Source: JACVRW01 sp963819115 (GTDB lineage Bacteria; Actinomycetota; Thermoleophilia; Solirubrobacterales; Thermoleophilaceae). Taken from it: a DNA stretch of 64,000 bases. The DNA is taken from contig CAWFUR010000011.1 in the NCBI GenBank assembly GCA_963819115.1, positions 434,001 to 498,000 of the forward strand. Reading direction: 5' to 3'. Each line of letters begins with the position of its first letter. The stretch's first letter is position 1. Shown here piece after piece: positions 15,900 to 23,287 of the stretch. The translations under genes and the position numbers were made by a program. Under the pieces are notes generated by a model, which was given only the letters and a program-made list of their open reading frames with translations, had not been told where the DNA came from and ran no database searches.

Positions 15900-15942
15900 G
15901 AGGAGCGGAGCCCGGGCGTTGGCCGGGCGAGCACCGGACTAC
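15897..15942. repeat. Hairpin repeat (reverse orientation) starting at stop codon
   Basis: One copy of the dispersed family in inverted orientation, with a GCCCGG / CCGGGC stem. It begins with the TAG stop of the R2lox-like gene and ends 18 bp before the JAMM gene. Confidence 0.85.
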
Positions 15943-15959
15943 CTAATAGCCTCCGCTGC

Positions 15960-16349
15960 ATGCGGATTGCCCGCCCCCTCTGGGACGAGTTGGTGGCCCA
16001 CGCGCGCGACGACGCGCCCAACGAATGCTGTGGCTACATGCGGGCGAAGGACGGCGTGGTGGAGGAGGTCTTCCGAGCGGACAATCCGCGCAAGTCGCCC
16101 TACGGCTACGAGCTCGACCATCAGAGCCTGTTCGCGGCCAACGCGCTGGACGACGAGGGCTTCGAGGTCGGCATCTACCACTCTCATCCGCGCAGTCCCG
16201 CTGAGCCCTCGCAGACCGACATCAACCTGGCCCACTACCCCGACTGGACGTACGTGATCGTTTCGCTGGCGGACGACGAGCCGTCGGTCCGCGCCTGGCG
16301 GATCGCCGCCGGCAGGGTGGAGGAAGAGGATGTCGTCGTCGAAGGGTGA
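15960..16349 (+). CDS. JAMM/MPN metallopeptidase, Mec-like
   Basis: A 129-residue M67-type protein. Zinc-site residues are E22 (NECCGY), H74, H76, S84 and D87 in YHSHPRSPAEPSQTDINLA, the exact H-x-H-x7-S-x2-D pattern. The length and sequence resemble mycobacterial Mec, which cleaves cysteine from the CysO-cysteine adduct made by CysM. CysM is encoded 4.2 kb upstream. It is followed, with a 20-nt overlap, by a zinc-ribbon membrane protein. No CysO-like ubiquitin-fold gene was found here, so the physiological substrate must be encoded elsewhere or differ. Confidence 0.85.
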   Translation: MRIARPLWDELVAHARDDAPNECCGYMRAKDGVVEEVFRADNPRKSPYGYELDHQSLFAANALDDEGFEVGIYHSHPRSPAEPSQTDINLAHYPDWTYVIVSLADDEPSVRAWRIAAGRVEEEDVVVEG

Positions 16350-16833
16350 GCCCCCGCTCGGCTGCCCGTCGTGCGAGACCACGGAGCCGGGCGGCGGTCC
16401 ATTCTGCGCGAGCTGCGGAACCCCGCTCGTGGTCGAGGGGAGCGAGCCGATCGACGCCCCGTTGAGCGAGGCCCACGGGCGCGCCCGCAAGATCGACCCT
16501 TCCTACACGGAGGGGCGCCTGGTGCGCGTGGCGGGCGGGCGCAACCAGCCCGAGGCAGAGTTCATCCAGGGCCTTCTGCTCGAGGAGGGCGTGCCCAGCG
16601 TCCTTCGGCGGACCGCGGGCTTCGACGTGCCGGACTTCCTGGCCGCCGGGCCGCGGGACGTGATGGTGCCGGAGGCCGGGGCCGAGACGGCGATCGCACT
16701 GCTCCGGGACCTGCGGATGGGAATCGCCGAGCCCGACCCCGGCGCGTCGCGCGGACCCAACCCGCTGGTGCTGGTGGCCGCGGTGCTGGGCACGGGCGCA
16801 GTGGCCGCGCTGGTGGCCTACCTCAGCCTCTGA
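16330..16833 (+). CDS. Zinc-ribbon membrane protein with DUF2007-like segment
   Basis: A protein of 167 residues. An N-terminal zinc ribbon uses CPSC and CASC pairs. The middle, VRVAGGRNQPEAEFIQGLLLEEGVPSVLRR, resembles the DUF2007 putative signal-transducing fold, and one membrane helix ends the protein (LVLVAAVLGTGAVAALVAYL). The topology suggests a tail-anchored protein with its zinc ribbon in the cytoplasm. It overlaps the JAMM gene by 20 nt. Function is not known. Confidence 0.7.
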   Translation: MSSSKGEPPLGCPSCETTEPGGGPFCASCGTPLVVEGSEPIDAPLSEAHGRARKIDPSYTEGRLVRVAGGRNQPEAEFIQGLLLEEGVPSVLRRTAGFDVPDFLAAGPRDVMVPEAGAETAIALLRDLRMGIAEPDPGASRGPNPLVLVAAVLGTGAVAALVAYLSL

Positions 16834-16880
16834 AGTGGCGCGGCCCGGGGACCATGCCATCCGGTTTATGATGCGCGGCC

Positions 16881-18143
16881 GTGGACTTCGCTCCCTCTGA
16901 CCGCGTAGCCGAACTTCTCGAACGGGTCCGGGCCTTCATGGAGGAGCACGTGGACCCGGTCGAGGCCGAGGCCATGGCCGCGCTGGACGCGGAGGTCGGT
17001 CCCGGGGTGGCCTATCCGCGGATCCTCATCGAGTTGCGCGAGCGTGCGCGCGCCGAGGGGATCTGGAATCTCTTCCTGCCCGACGATCAGTACGGCCCCG
17101 GGCTCACCAACTGGGAGTACGGAATGCTCTGCGAGCTCATGGGCCGCAGTGGCGTCGCGCCCATGGTGTTCAACTGCTCCGCGCCCGACACCGGGAACAT
17201 GGAGATCCTGGCCGAGCACGGCACCGAGGCGCAGAAGGAGCGGTGGCTGCAGCCGCTTCTCGACGGGGAGATCCGCAGCTGCTTCTCGATGACCGAGCCC
17301 GAGACCGCCGGCTCCGACCCCACCCAGCTGGCCGCCCGTGCGGAGCTGGAGGGCGACGAGTGGGTGATCAACGGCCACAAGTGGTTCACGTCGGGCTACA
17401 ACGGAGCCTCGGTGGCGATCGTCATGGTGGTCACCGACCCCGACGCGCCTCCTCACAAGCGGGCGAGCATGATCGTCGTGCCCATCGACACGCCCGGCTT
17501 CCGCGGCATCCGGCCCGTGCCGGTGATGGGGCACGACGAGGGTCCCGGTCACTGGGAGGTGCGCTACGAGGACGTGCGCGTGCCCGCCGACAGCGTGCTC
17601 GGGGAGCGCGGCGGCGGATTCGCCATCGCGCAGGACCGCCTCGGCCCGGGACGCATCCACCACTGCATGCGGGCCATCGGCTCGGCCGAGCGCGCGTTCG
17701 AGCTCATGTGCCGGCGCGCGCACGACCGCACGGCGTTCGGCGGCCCGCTGGCCGAGAAGCAGTTCGTCCAGGACTTCATAGCCAAGTCGCGCATGGACAT
17801 CGACTCCGCCAGGCTGATGGTGCTGCACGCCGCCTGGAAGATGGACACCGAGGGCAAGCGCGCCGCGCGCCAGGACATCTCGATGATCAAGGTGATCGCC
17901 GCGCAGATGCACCAGCGAGTGGTGGACCGGGCCATGCAGGTGCACGGTGCGCTCGGCATGTCCGACGACACGCCGCTGGCCGCCATGTGGCGCCAGGGCC
18001 GCTGGCTGCGGATCGCCGATGGGCCCGACGAGGTGCACAAGATGGTGATCGCGCTCCGCGAGCTCAACCGGTTCAAGCCGCGCGAGCCGGGCCCTGCGCA
18101 GGCGGACGGCTCGGCCGGCCGCGCAGCGGTCGGTTCCGCGTGA
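16881..18143 (+). CDS. Acyl-CoA dehydrogenase family protein (first of pair)
   Basis: A 420-residue flavoprotein with the three-domain ACAD fold. It shows CFSMTEPETAGSDP (FAD contact), WVINGHKWFTSGYNGA, VPADSVLGERGGGF, and AMQVHGALGMSDDTPL in the C-terminal domain. The ACAD10/11-like sequence and 420-residue length suggest long-chain or branched substrates. GTG 16881 lies 47 bp after the zinc-ribbon gene. The stop overlaps the next dehydrogenase start as GTGA, so the two are a coupled pair, perhaps subunits of one heteromeric enzyme. The substrate cannot be read from sequence. Confidence 0.92.
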   Translation: MDFAPSDRVAELLERVRAFMEEHVDPVEAEAMAALDAEVGPGVAYPRILIELRERARAEGIWNLFLPDDQYGPGLTNWEYGMLCELMGRSGVAPMVFNCSAPDTGNMEILAEHGTEAQKERWLQPLLDGEIRSCFSMTEPETAGSDPTQLAARAELEGDEWVINGHKWFTSGYNGASVAIVMVVTDPDAPPHKRASMIVVPIDTPGFRGIRPVPVMGHDEGPGHWEVRYEDVRVPADSVLGERGGGFAIAQDRLGPGRIHHCMRAIGSAERAFELMCRRAHDRTAFGGPLAEKQFVQDFIAKSRMDIDSARLMVLHAAWKMDTEGKRAARQDISMIKVIAAQMHQRVVDRAMQVHGALGMSDDTPLAAMWRQGRWLRIADGPDEVHKMVIALRELNRFKPREPGPAQADGSAGRAAVGSA

Positions 18144-19282
18144 GCACTCTCGCCGGCGCGCCCACGGCCGACCACGGCCTGACGGACGAGCAGCGCAATT
18201 TCGTCGAGGCGATCCGCGACTTCGCGACCCGCGAGAAGTGGACTGTGGAGGGCGAGGACGCGCACTCCGACGAGGTGGCGGCCCGGATGGGAGAGCTCGG
18301 CTGGTACGGGCTTCAGATCCCCGACGAGTACGGCGGCTCGGGCGGCAGCTTCTTCGACGCCACGCTGTTCCTCGAGGAGACGGCGCGCGGCCAGATACCG
18401 GTGGCCGCCTACGGCGTCACGCTGATCGTGGTCGGCGCGCTCGGGCGCTTCGGCAGCGAGGAGCAGAAGCGGCGCCTGTTCGACCGCGTGGTGAAGGGCG
18501 GGACGCTCGCCATCGCGATGTCCGAGCCCGAGGCGGGCTCGGACGTCGCCAACCTGAAGACACGTGCCCGCCTCGAGGACGGCGAGTGGGTGCTGGACGG
18601 CACGAAGATGTGGTGCTCCTACGCCCACAAGGCGAGCGAGATCCTGATCGTGTGCCGCACCGGAGAGGGGGAGCGCCACGAGGACCTCTCGATGATCCTC
18701 GTGCCGCGCGCCGCCGAGGGCCTCACGATCACGCCGATCAAGACGATGGGCGGCGAGGAGACCAACGAGCTTCACCTGGACGGCGTGCGCGTGCCCGAGG
18801 AGGCCCTGCTCGGCACCGAGGGCAGCGGCTGGATCCAGCTCATGGCCGGCCTCAACTACGAGCGGGTGATCCTGGCCGCCACCGCGCTGGGCCTGGCCCA
18901 GCGGACCTTTGACGATGCCCTCGCCTATGCCCGCGAGCGCAAGCAGTTCGGACGCTCGGTGGGCAGCTTCCAGGCCATCTCGCACAAGTTCGCGGACCTG
19001 GCCACCGACCTGGCCCAGGTGCGGCTGCTGGTGCGCTGGGTGGCGCGCCTGACGGATGAGGACCCGGGGCGGATGCTGCCCCAAGAGGCCTCGATGGCCA
19101 AGCTGGCCGCCACCGAGCTGGCCAAGCGCTGCGCCCTGGAGGGCGTCCAGATCATGGGCGGGTACGGGTACGCCACGGAGTACCCGATGGAGCGCCACCT
19201 GCGCACCGCGGTCGTGACCACCATCTACGGCGGCACCTCCGAGATCCAGAAGAACATCATCGCGAAGACGCTGGGGCTCTAG
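18140..19282 (+). CDS. Acyl-CoA dehydrogenase (second of pair)
   Basis: A 380-residue protein starting at GTG 18140, which overlaps the first dehydrogenase stop. It shows LTDEQRNFVEAIRDFA, AIAMSEPEAGSDVANLKTRA, EERKQF-like ARERKQFGRSVGSFQ, GVQIMGGYGYATEYPMER and YGGTSEIQKNIIA, all close to canonical short/medium-chain ACADs. It likely oxidises an acyl-CoA at the alpha-beta position with FAD and electron-transfer flavoprotein. No etf genes are nearby. Its TAG stop begins a hairpin repeat. Confidence 0.93.
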   Translation: MSTLAGAPTADHGLTDEQRNFVEAIRDFATREKWTVEGEDAHSDEVAARMGELGWYGLQIPDEYGGSGGSFFDATLFLEETARGQIPVAAYGVTLIVVGALGRFGSEEQKRRLFDRVVKGGTLAIAMSEPEAGSDVANLKTRARLEDGEWVLDGTKMWCSYAHKASEILIVCRTGEGERHEDLSMILVPRAAEGLTITPIKTMGGEETNELHLDGVRVPEEALLGTEGSGWIQLMAGLNYERVILAATALGLAQRTFDDALAYARERKQFGRSVGSFQAISHKFADLATDLAQVRLLVRWVARLTDEDPGRMLPQEASMAKLAATELAKRCALEGVQIMGGYGYATEYPMERHLRTAVVTTIYGGTSEIQKNIIAKTLGL

Positions 19283-19337
19283 GAAGGCATGGTCCGGTGC
19301 TCGCCCGGCCGGCGCCCGGGCTGCGCTCCTCCCTTAG
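19280..19337. repeat. Hairpin repeat between convergent genes
   Basis: A copy of the dispersed family with GCCCGG / CCGGGC stem and CCGGCGC loop, starting at the TAG stop of the dehydrogenase gene and ending in the stop of the convergent peptidase-like gene. Confidence 0.85.
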
Positions 19338-20083
19338 GCCGCGGCTAACGAGTCGAGGTCGTCGCGCCAGTCGCGCTCGACCGACGCCAGCGGGCGGTCG
19401 AAGGCCTCCGCGATCAGGCCGCGGGCTCCGCGCTCGAGCGGGCTGGTGGCCAGCGCGGCGGCCACGTGCACGCCGCGCTCGTGCTCCAGCATCGAGAAGA
19501 TCGTGCCGCCCAGCAGGAGGGCGTCGCGGGGCGCGGGAGGGAACTCCGGGCGGCCGCCCTCGCGCATGCGGCGCACGATGGCCGCCCGCATCAGGGGCGT
19601 CTGCCCGGCGAGCCACGCGGCCGCGCCCTCGGCGAGCCAGGCCCAGCGCACGTAGCGGCGGAAGTGCGAGACAGAGAAGGGCGGTGGGAGGTCGGGGTTG
19701 TTGGCCGCCAGAACCAGGTGGGAGTACTCGTGGCGTGGGGTGAGCAGGAGCGCCTCGCGCGAGCCGGGCACCGCCGACGCCCGGCGCTCGAGCGCGGCCG
19801 GGGCGAGCACGTGGATCTCGTGCTCGGTGAACCAGCCGGCGAAGTAGCGCCGGCTCGCGGGCGCGGCCACCAGGCGGGCGAGCGGCAGCCACGGGTGGGC
19901 CATGGCCAGCGCCAGCGGACGCGCGTGGATCACCACCGCGATCTCGTAGGGGGTGGTCTCGAAGAGCTCGCCGACGCTCTCGCGGAACCGCTCCAGGTCG
20001 TCCAGGGTCGCCGCCGCGGAGTTCGCGTCCTCCGACTCGTGCCGGGCGGAGAACGACAGGGAATGACTCTCCACCCAGGCCAC
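19334..20083 (-). CDS. Gluzincin-like protein with HEXXH motif
   Basis: A 249-residue protein from GTG 20083. HEYSH (residues 118-122) fits the HEXXH zinc motif and E152 in WLAEGAAAWL is positioned as the third ligand, as in MA-clan peptidases. No signal peptide or membrane helix is seen, so it may be cytoplasmic or leave by another route. The rest of the protein has no recognised domain; it may be a peptidase or a catalytically altered relative. It converges on the dehydrogenase operon and lies in a stretch of hairpin repeats. Confidence 0.7.
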   Translation of the reverse strand: MAWVESHSLSFSARHESEDANSAAATLDDLERFRESVGELFETTPYEIAVVIHARPLALAMAHPWLPLARLVAAPASRRYFAGWFTEHEIHVLAPAALERRASAVPGSREALLLTPRHEYSHLVLAANNPDLPPPFSVSHFRRYVRWAWLAEGAAAWLAGQTPLMRAAIVRRMREGGRPEFPPAPRDALLLGGTIFSMLEHERGVHVAAALATSPLERGARGLIAEAFDRPLASVERDWRDDLDSLAAA

Positions 20084-20096
20084 GCCTGGACTTTGA

Positions 20097-20155
20097 CATG
20101 GTCCGGTGCCGCCCGATCGCCGATCGGGCTGCGCTCCTCCCTCGGCGTGCTCCGG
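20097..20155. repeat. Hairpin repeat upstream of the gluzincin-like gene
   Basis: A copy with GCCCGA / TCGGGC stem and TCGCCGA loop, between the start of the gluzincin-like gene and the end of the DUF1802-like gene. Confidence 0.8.
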
Positions 20156-20157
20156 GT

Positions 20158-20787
20158 TTAAGCGAGAACCGGAACGGCGTCCGAGGCGATCGCCTCGATC
20201 TCCCCGGCGGCGCGCTCGAACTCGTCGTCGGAGAGAACGGGCGTGCCCTCGAAGGGAAGCTCGCGGTAGAGGTCGATCCAGGAGCGGCAGCCGTGGTACT
20301 CGGGCCGCACCTTGACCGTGACCGGCCGTGGAATGCGATAGGTGCGCAGGACGATCACGTGGAGCGGGTGGCGGCGCTTCCATGCCAGCCGCTTCTCCGC
20401 ATAGTCGGGCGTCCAGATGTAATAGGGCGAGAGCGCGTCGATGGCCCGCGGGTCGGTGATCAGGTAGCTGGCCGACACCTCGGCCCAGGCCCGGATGCGA
20501 ACGCGATCGGGCTGCGCGATGCCGCCGTCCTGCACCAGCGCCTCCGCCGGGGGCTCGCGCTCAGGCCACACACCCTCCTCGAGGGCGCGGTCGAGCTCGG
20601 GGACGTGCGACTGGCGGACGAGGTCGTTCCTCTGGTGATCGAAGGTCGGGTAGAGGAAGAACCGGTCGTGCTCGATCTCGAAGTGCTTGTTCTCCTCCCT
20701 GATGCCGCCCTTGCGCAGGGTGAGCAGCTGCTCGCCCTCGGCGAGAGCGCGCACGGTTACTGCCCATTCCTTGATTGCAACTGGCAT
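20158..20787 (-). CDS. DUF1802-family protein
   Basis: A 209-residue protein from ATG 20787. IKEWAVTVRALAEGEQLLTLRKGGIREE is the characteristic N-terminus of DUF1802 proteins, and FFLYPTFDHQ and YIWTPDYAEKRLAWKRRHPL follow. The function of the family is unknown. It ends 75 bp before the gluzincin-like gene; the sequence just upstream of the ATG lacks a purine-rich site, so the start could be one of the later codons. Probably monocistronic. Confidence 0.75.
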   Translation of the reverse strand: MPVAIKEWAVTVRALAEGEQLLTLRKGGIREENKHFEIEHDRFFLYPTFDHQRNDLVRQSHVPELDRALEEGVWPEREPPAEALVQDGGIAQPDRVRIRAWAEVSASYLITDPRAIDALSPYYIWTPDYAEKRLAWKRRHPLHVIVLRTYRIPRPVTVKVRPEYHGCRSWIDLYRELPFEGTPVLSDDEFERAAGEIEAIASDAVPVLA

Positions 20788-20919
20788 AAGAGGGGAGGTG
20801 TTCTCGAAGCCGCGCCCGTGAACGTCGGCCCGCCCGAGGGAGCGGGAAGCGCGGATCGGGATTGTTGCGAAATGCGTCCTCGGTTTCAAGATCCGCGCGT
20901 TCGGAGTTCCTTGAGCGAA

Positions 20920-21819
20920 CTACCTGGCGACCGTGGCGACGGCCGCGAAATCCCGCTCTCCAAGGCCATTCTGGGCGGCCTCCTCGTACATTCGCTCGGC
21001 CACCTCGGCCAGCCTCAACTCAACCCCGAGAGCACGTGCCTCGGCCAGGCAATTGCGCACGTCCTTGAGCATGTGGTCGAGTTTGAAGAGCGGATCGAAG
21101 TCCTGTTCGAGCATCGGCCGCGCCTTGAGGTCGAGCATGGTGGAGGCGCTGGAGCCCGCGCCGGCCACCTCCAGGAAGCGCCCGGCGTCCAGGCTTGCGG
21201 CACCCACCATGTGGAGCGCCTCGGCCAGCGCCGCGGCGTTGATCGCGGTCACGGTGTTGGCGATCACCTTGGTCATCGCGCCGTGACCCGGGGGTCCGAC
21301 GTGCACCACGAGCCCGCCCATGGCCCCCAACAGCGGTCGCGCCCGGGCGAAGGCCTCATCCTCGGCCCCCACCATGATCGTGAGGCTGCCGTCCTCCGCG
21401 CGTGGCCGCGACCCGGTGACCGGCGCGTCCACGAAGGCCCGGCCGTGCTCGGCGAGCCGCGAGCCGATCCGCAGCGCGGCAGTGGGGGCGATGCTGGACA
21501 TGTCCACGCACAGCCCGCCGTCCGCCAGCGACGGAGCGGCGCCATGGTCGCCCAGCAGCACCTGCTCGACCTCGGGCGCGTCCACGACCATCGTCACCGC
21601 CGCGGTGGCGCCCTCGGCGGCCTCCGCTGGGGTCGCCGCGGCGCGGGCGCCGTATTCGGCCGCGAAGCGCTCCGCCTTCTCACCGGTCCGGGTCCACACC
21701 GCCAGGTCGAATCCGGCTCGGGCGAGGTTGGCGGCCATGGGCTCGCCCATGATCCCGAGGCCGAGGAAGGCCACCCGCCCGCCACCGGCCTCCTTCCACT
21801 CAGGCGCCTCTTTCTCCAT
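20920..21819 (-). CDS. NAD(P)-dependent dehydrogenase, 3-hydroxyisobutyrate type
   Basis: A 299-residue protein with a strong GGAGG site before ATG 21819. VAFLGLGIMGEPMAANLARAG is the Rossmann motif, and VDAPVTGSRPRAEDGSLTIMVGA and the catalytic Lys region GHGAMTKVIANTV are diagnostic of the beta-hydroxyacid dehydrogenase family. It should oxidise a 3-hydroxy acid or reduce the semialdehyde. Located 20 bp inside the hydantoinase B gene end, so it is the last gene of that operon and may act on a product of hydantoin or related degradation. Exact substrate unknown. Confidence 0.88.
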   Translation of the reverse strand: MEKEAPEWKEAGGGRVAFLGLGIMGEPMAANLARAGFDLAVWTRTGEKAERFAAEYGARAAATPAEAAEGATAAVTMVVDAPEVEQVLLGDHGAAPSLADGGLCVDMSSIAPTAALRIGSRLAEHGRAFVDAPVTGSRPRAEDGSLTIMVGAEDEAFARARPLLGAMGGLVVHVGPPGHGAMTKVIANTVTAINAAALAEALHMVGAASLDAGRFLEVAGAGSSASTMLDLKARPMLEQDFDPLFKLDHMLKDVRNCLAEARALGVELRLAEVAERMYEEAAQNGLGERDFAAVATVAR

Positions 21820-23287
21820 GTCCTCCACCTCCGGGGGTCTCGATTCGCAAGCGGTCACCCGGACGCAGCTCGCCCGAGCACTTCGACGGCAGCTCCTCGC
21901 CGTTGAGGAGGTTCCTACCCGGCGCGCCCGGTTCCCCGCCGTCGGCGCCGGGGGGAGCATGACGACGCCGCTCGGTGATCAGCGAGTAACGCATGGGAGC
22001 GAGCGCCTCCAGCTCTCGGTTCACGCCGTCCCCGCCGCGATGTGCCCCTGCGCCGCCGGAGTCCCGGCGCAGGGAGTACTCCACGGCCCGCAGCGGGAAC
22101 TCCAGCTCCAGCGCCTCCACCGGAGTGTTCAGCGTGTTGGACATGGCCACGTGCACGGCGCTCGGCCCGTCGGCGTCCGGGCACGCGCCCTGTCCTCCGC
22201 CGAGCGTCTCGTAGTAGGTGAAGTCCCGGTTGCCCAGGGTGAGGTTGTTCATCGTTCCCTGGCCGAGCGCGCGCCCGAACGCCGCCAGCACGAGGTCGGC
22301 GACCCGCGACGAGGTCTCCACGTTGCCCGCGGCCACCGCGGCCGGGGGGCGCGCGTTCAGCAGCGAGCCCTCGGGAGCGCGGACGGTGAGCGGGCGGTAC
22401 GCCCCCGAGCAGGGAGGCACGTCGGGGTCGGTCAGGACCCGCAGGGCGAAGTAGCCGGCGGAGAGCGTCACGGCGAGCGGGCAGTTGAGGTTGCCGTCGT
22501 GCTGGGCGGCCGTGCCCTCGAAGTCCAGTGTCATCTCGTCGCCCTCGACCGTGGCGCGTAGCCGCAGCTCCAGATCGCCGTCGGCGGCCTCGAGCACGTC
22601 CCGGGCCTCGCGGGGCCCATCATCGAGCTCCGCGATCCGGGCCCGGGTGCGCCGCTCGGCGTAGTCCTGCGTCTCCGCGATGCCGGCACGCAGGGTGTCG
22701 AGCCCGTATCGCTCCACCATCGCGGCTACGCGCTCGCCGCCCGCGCGCCCGGCGGCGATCTGCGCACGGAGGTCGGCCTCGCGCTGGCGCGGGTTGCGCA
22801 TGCGCCCGGCGAGGTCGTGCAGCACGTCGTCCGTGAGCGGGGTGGGTGGGATCACGACCCCCTCGTCCTCGAGCGTGCGCGAGTCCGCGGGCATGCTGCC
22901 CGGCTCCGGCGCCCCCACGTCGGCGTGGTGTGCTCGGCTGGCCGCGAAGGCGATCAGCTCGGCGCCGTGGAAGAGCGGAAGGATCACGGTGATGTCGGGA
23001 AGGTGGGTGCCGCCGCGGTAGGGGTCGTTGAGGACCCAAGCCAGCCCGGGCTCGTGGCTCTCACCGAGGATCGCGGCCACGGCCGAGGGCATGGCCCCCA
23101 GGTGCACGGGGATGTGCTCGGCCTGCATGACCATCTCGCCCTGCTCGTCGAACAGGGCTGTGGAGGCGTCGCGGCGCTCCTTGATGTTGGCCGAGTGCGC
23201 CGAGCGCACCAGCACGGCGCCCATCTCCTCGCAGGTCGCACGCAGCGCGCCGAGCATCACCTGGAGCGTGACTGGGCCGAGGGTCAT
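21800..23287 (-). CDS. hyuB: Hydantoinase B / oxoprolinase-type subunit
   Basis: A 495-residue protein, ATG 23287 overlapping the HyuA stop as ATGA. It shows SANIKERRDASTALFDE, GEMVMQAEHIPVHLGAMP, LNDPYRGGTHLPDI and ASRAHHADVG, with the C-terminal GGGHG loop, typical of the HyuB family. With HyuA it forms an ATP-dependent hydrolase of hydantoins, 5-oxoproline or related cyclic amides, or a carboxylase of the acetone carboxylase type. The following dehydrogenase gene overlaps its 3' end by 20 nt, so the three genes are one operon. Confidence 0.9.
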   Translation of the reverse strand: MTLGPVTLQVMLGALRATCEEMGAVLVRSAHSANIKERRDASTALFDEQGEMVMQAEHIPVHLGAMPSAVAAILGESHEPGLAWVLNDPYRGGTHLPDITVILPLFHGAELIAFAASRAHHADVGAPEPGSMPADSRTLEDEGVVIPPTPLTDDVLHDLAGRMRNPRQREADLRAQIAAGRAGGERVAAMVERYGLDTLRAGIAETQDYAERRTRARIAELDDGPREARDVLEAADGDLELRLRATVEGDEMTLDFEGTAAQHDGNLNCPLAVTLSAGYFALRVLTDPDVPPCSGAYRPLTVRAPEGSLLNARPPAAVAAGNVETSSRVADLVLAAFGRALGQGTMNNLTLGNRDFTYYETLGGGQGACPDADGPSAVHVAMSNTLNTPVEALELEFPLRAVEYSLRRDSGGAGAHRGGDGVNRELEALAPMRYSLITERRRHAPPGADGGEPGAPGRNLLNGEELPSKCSGELRPGDRLRIETPGGGGHGERGA

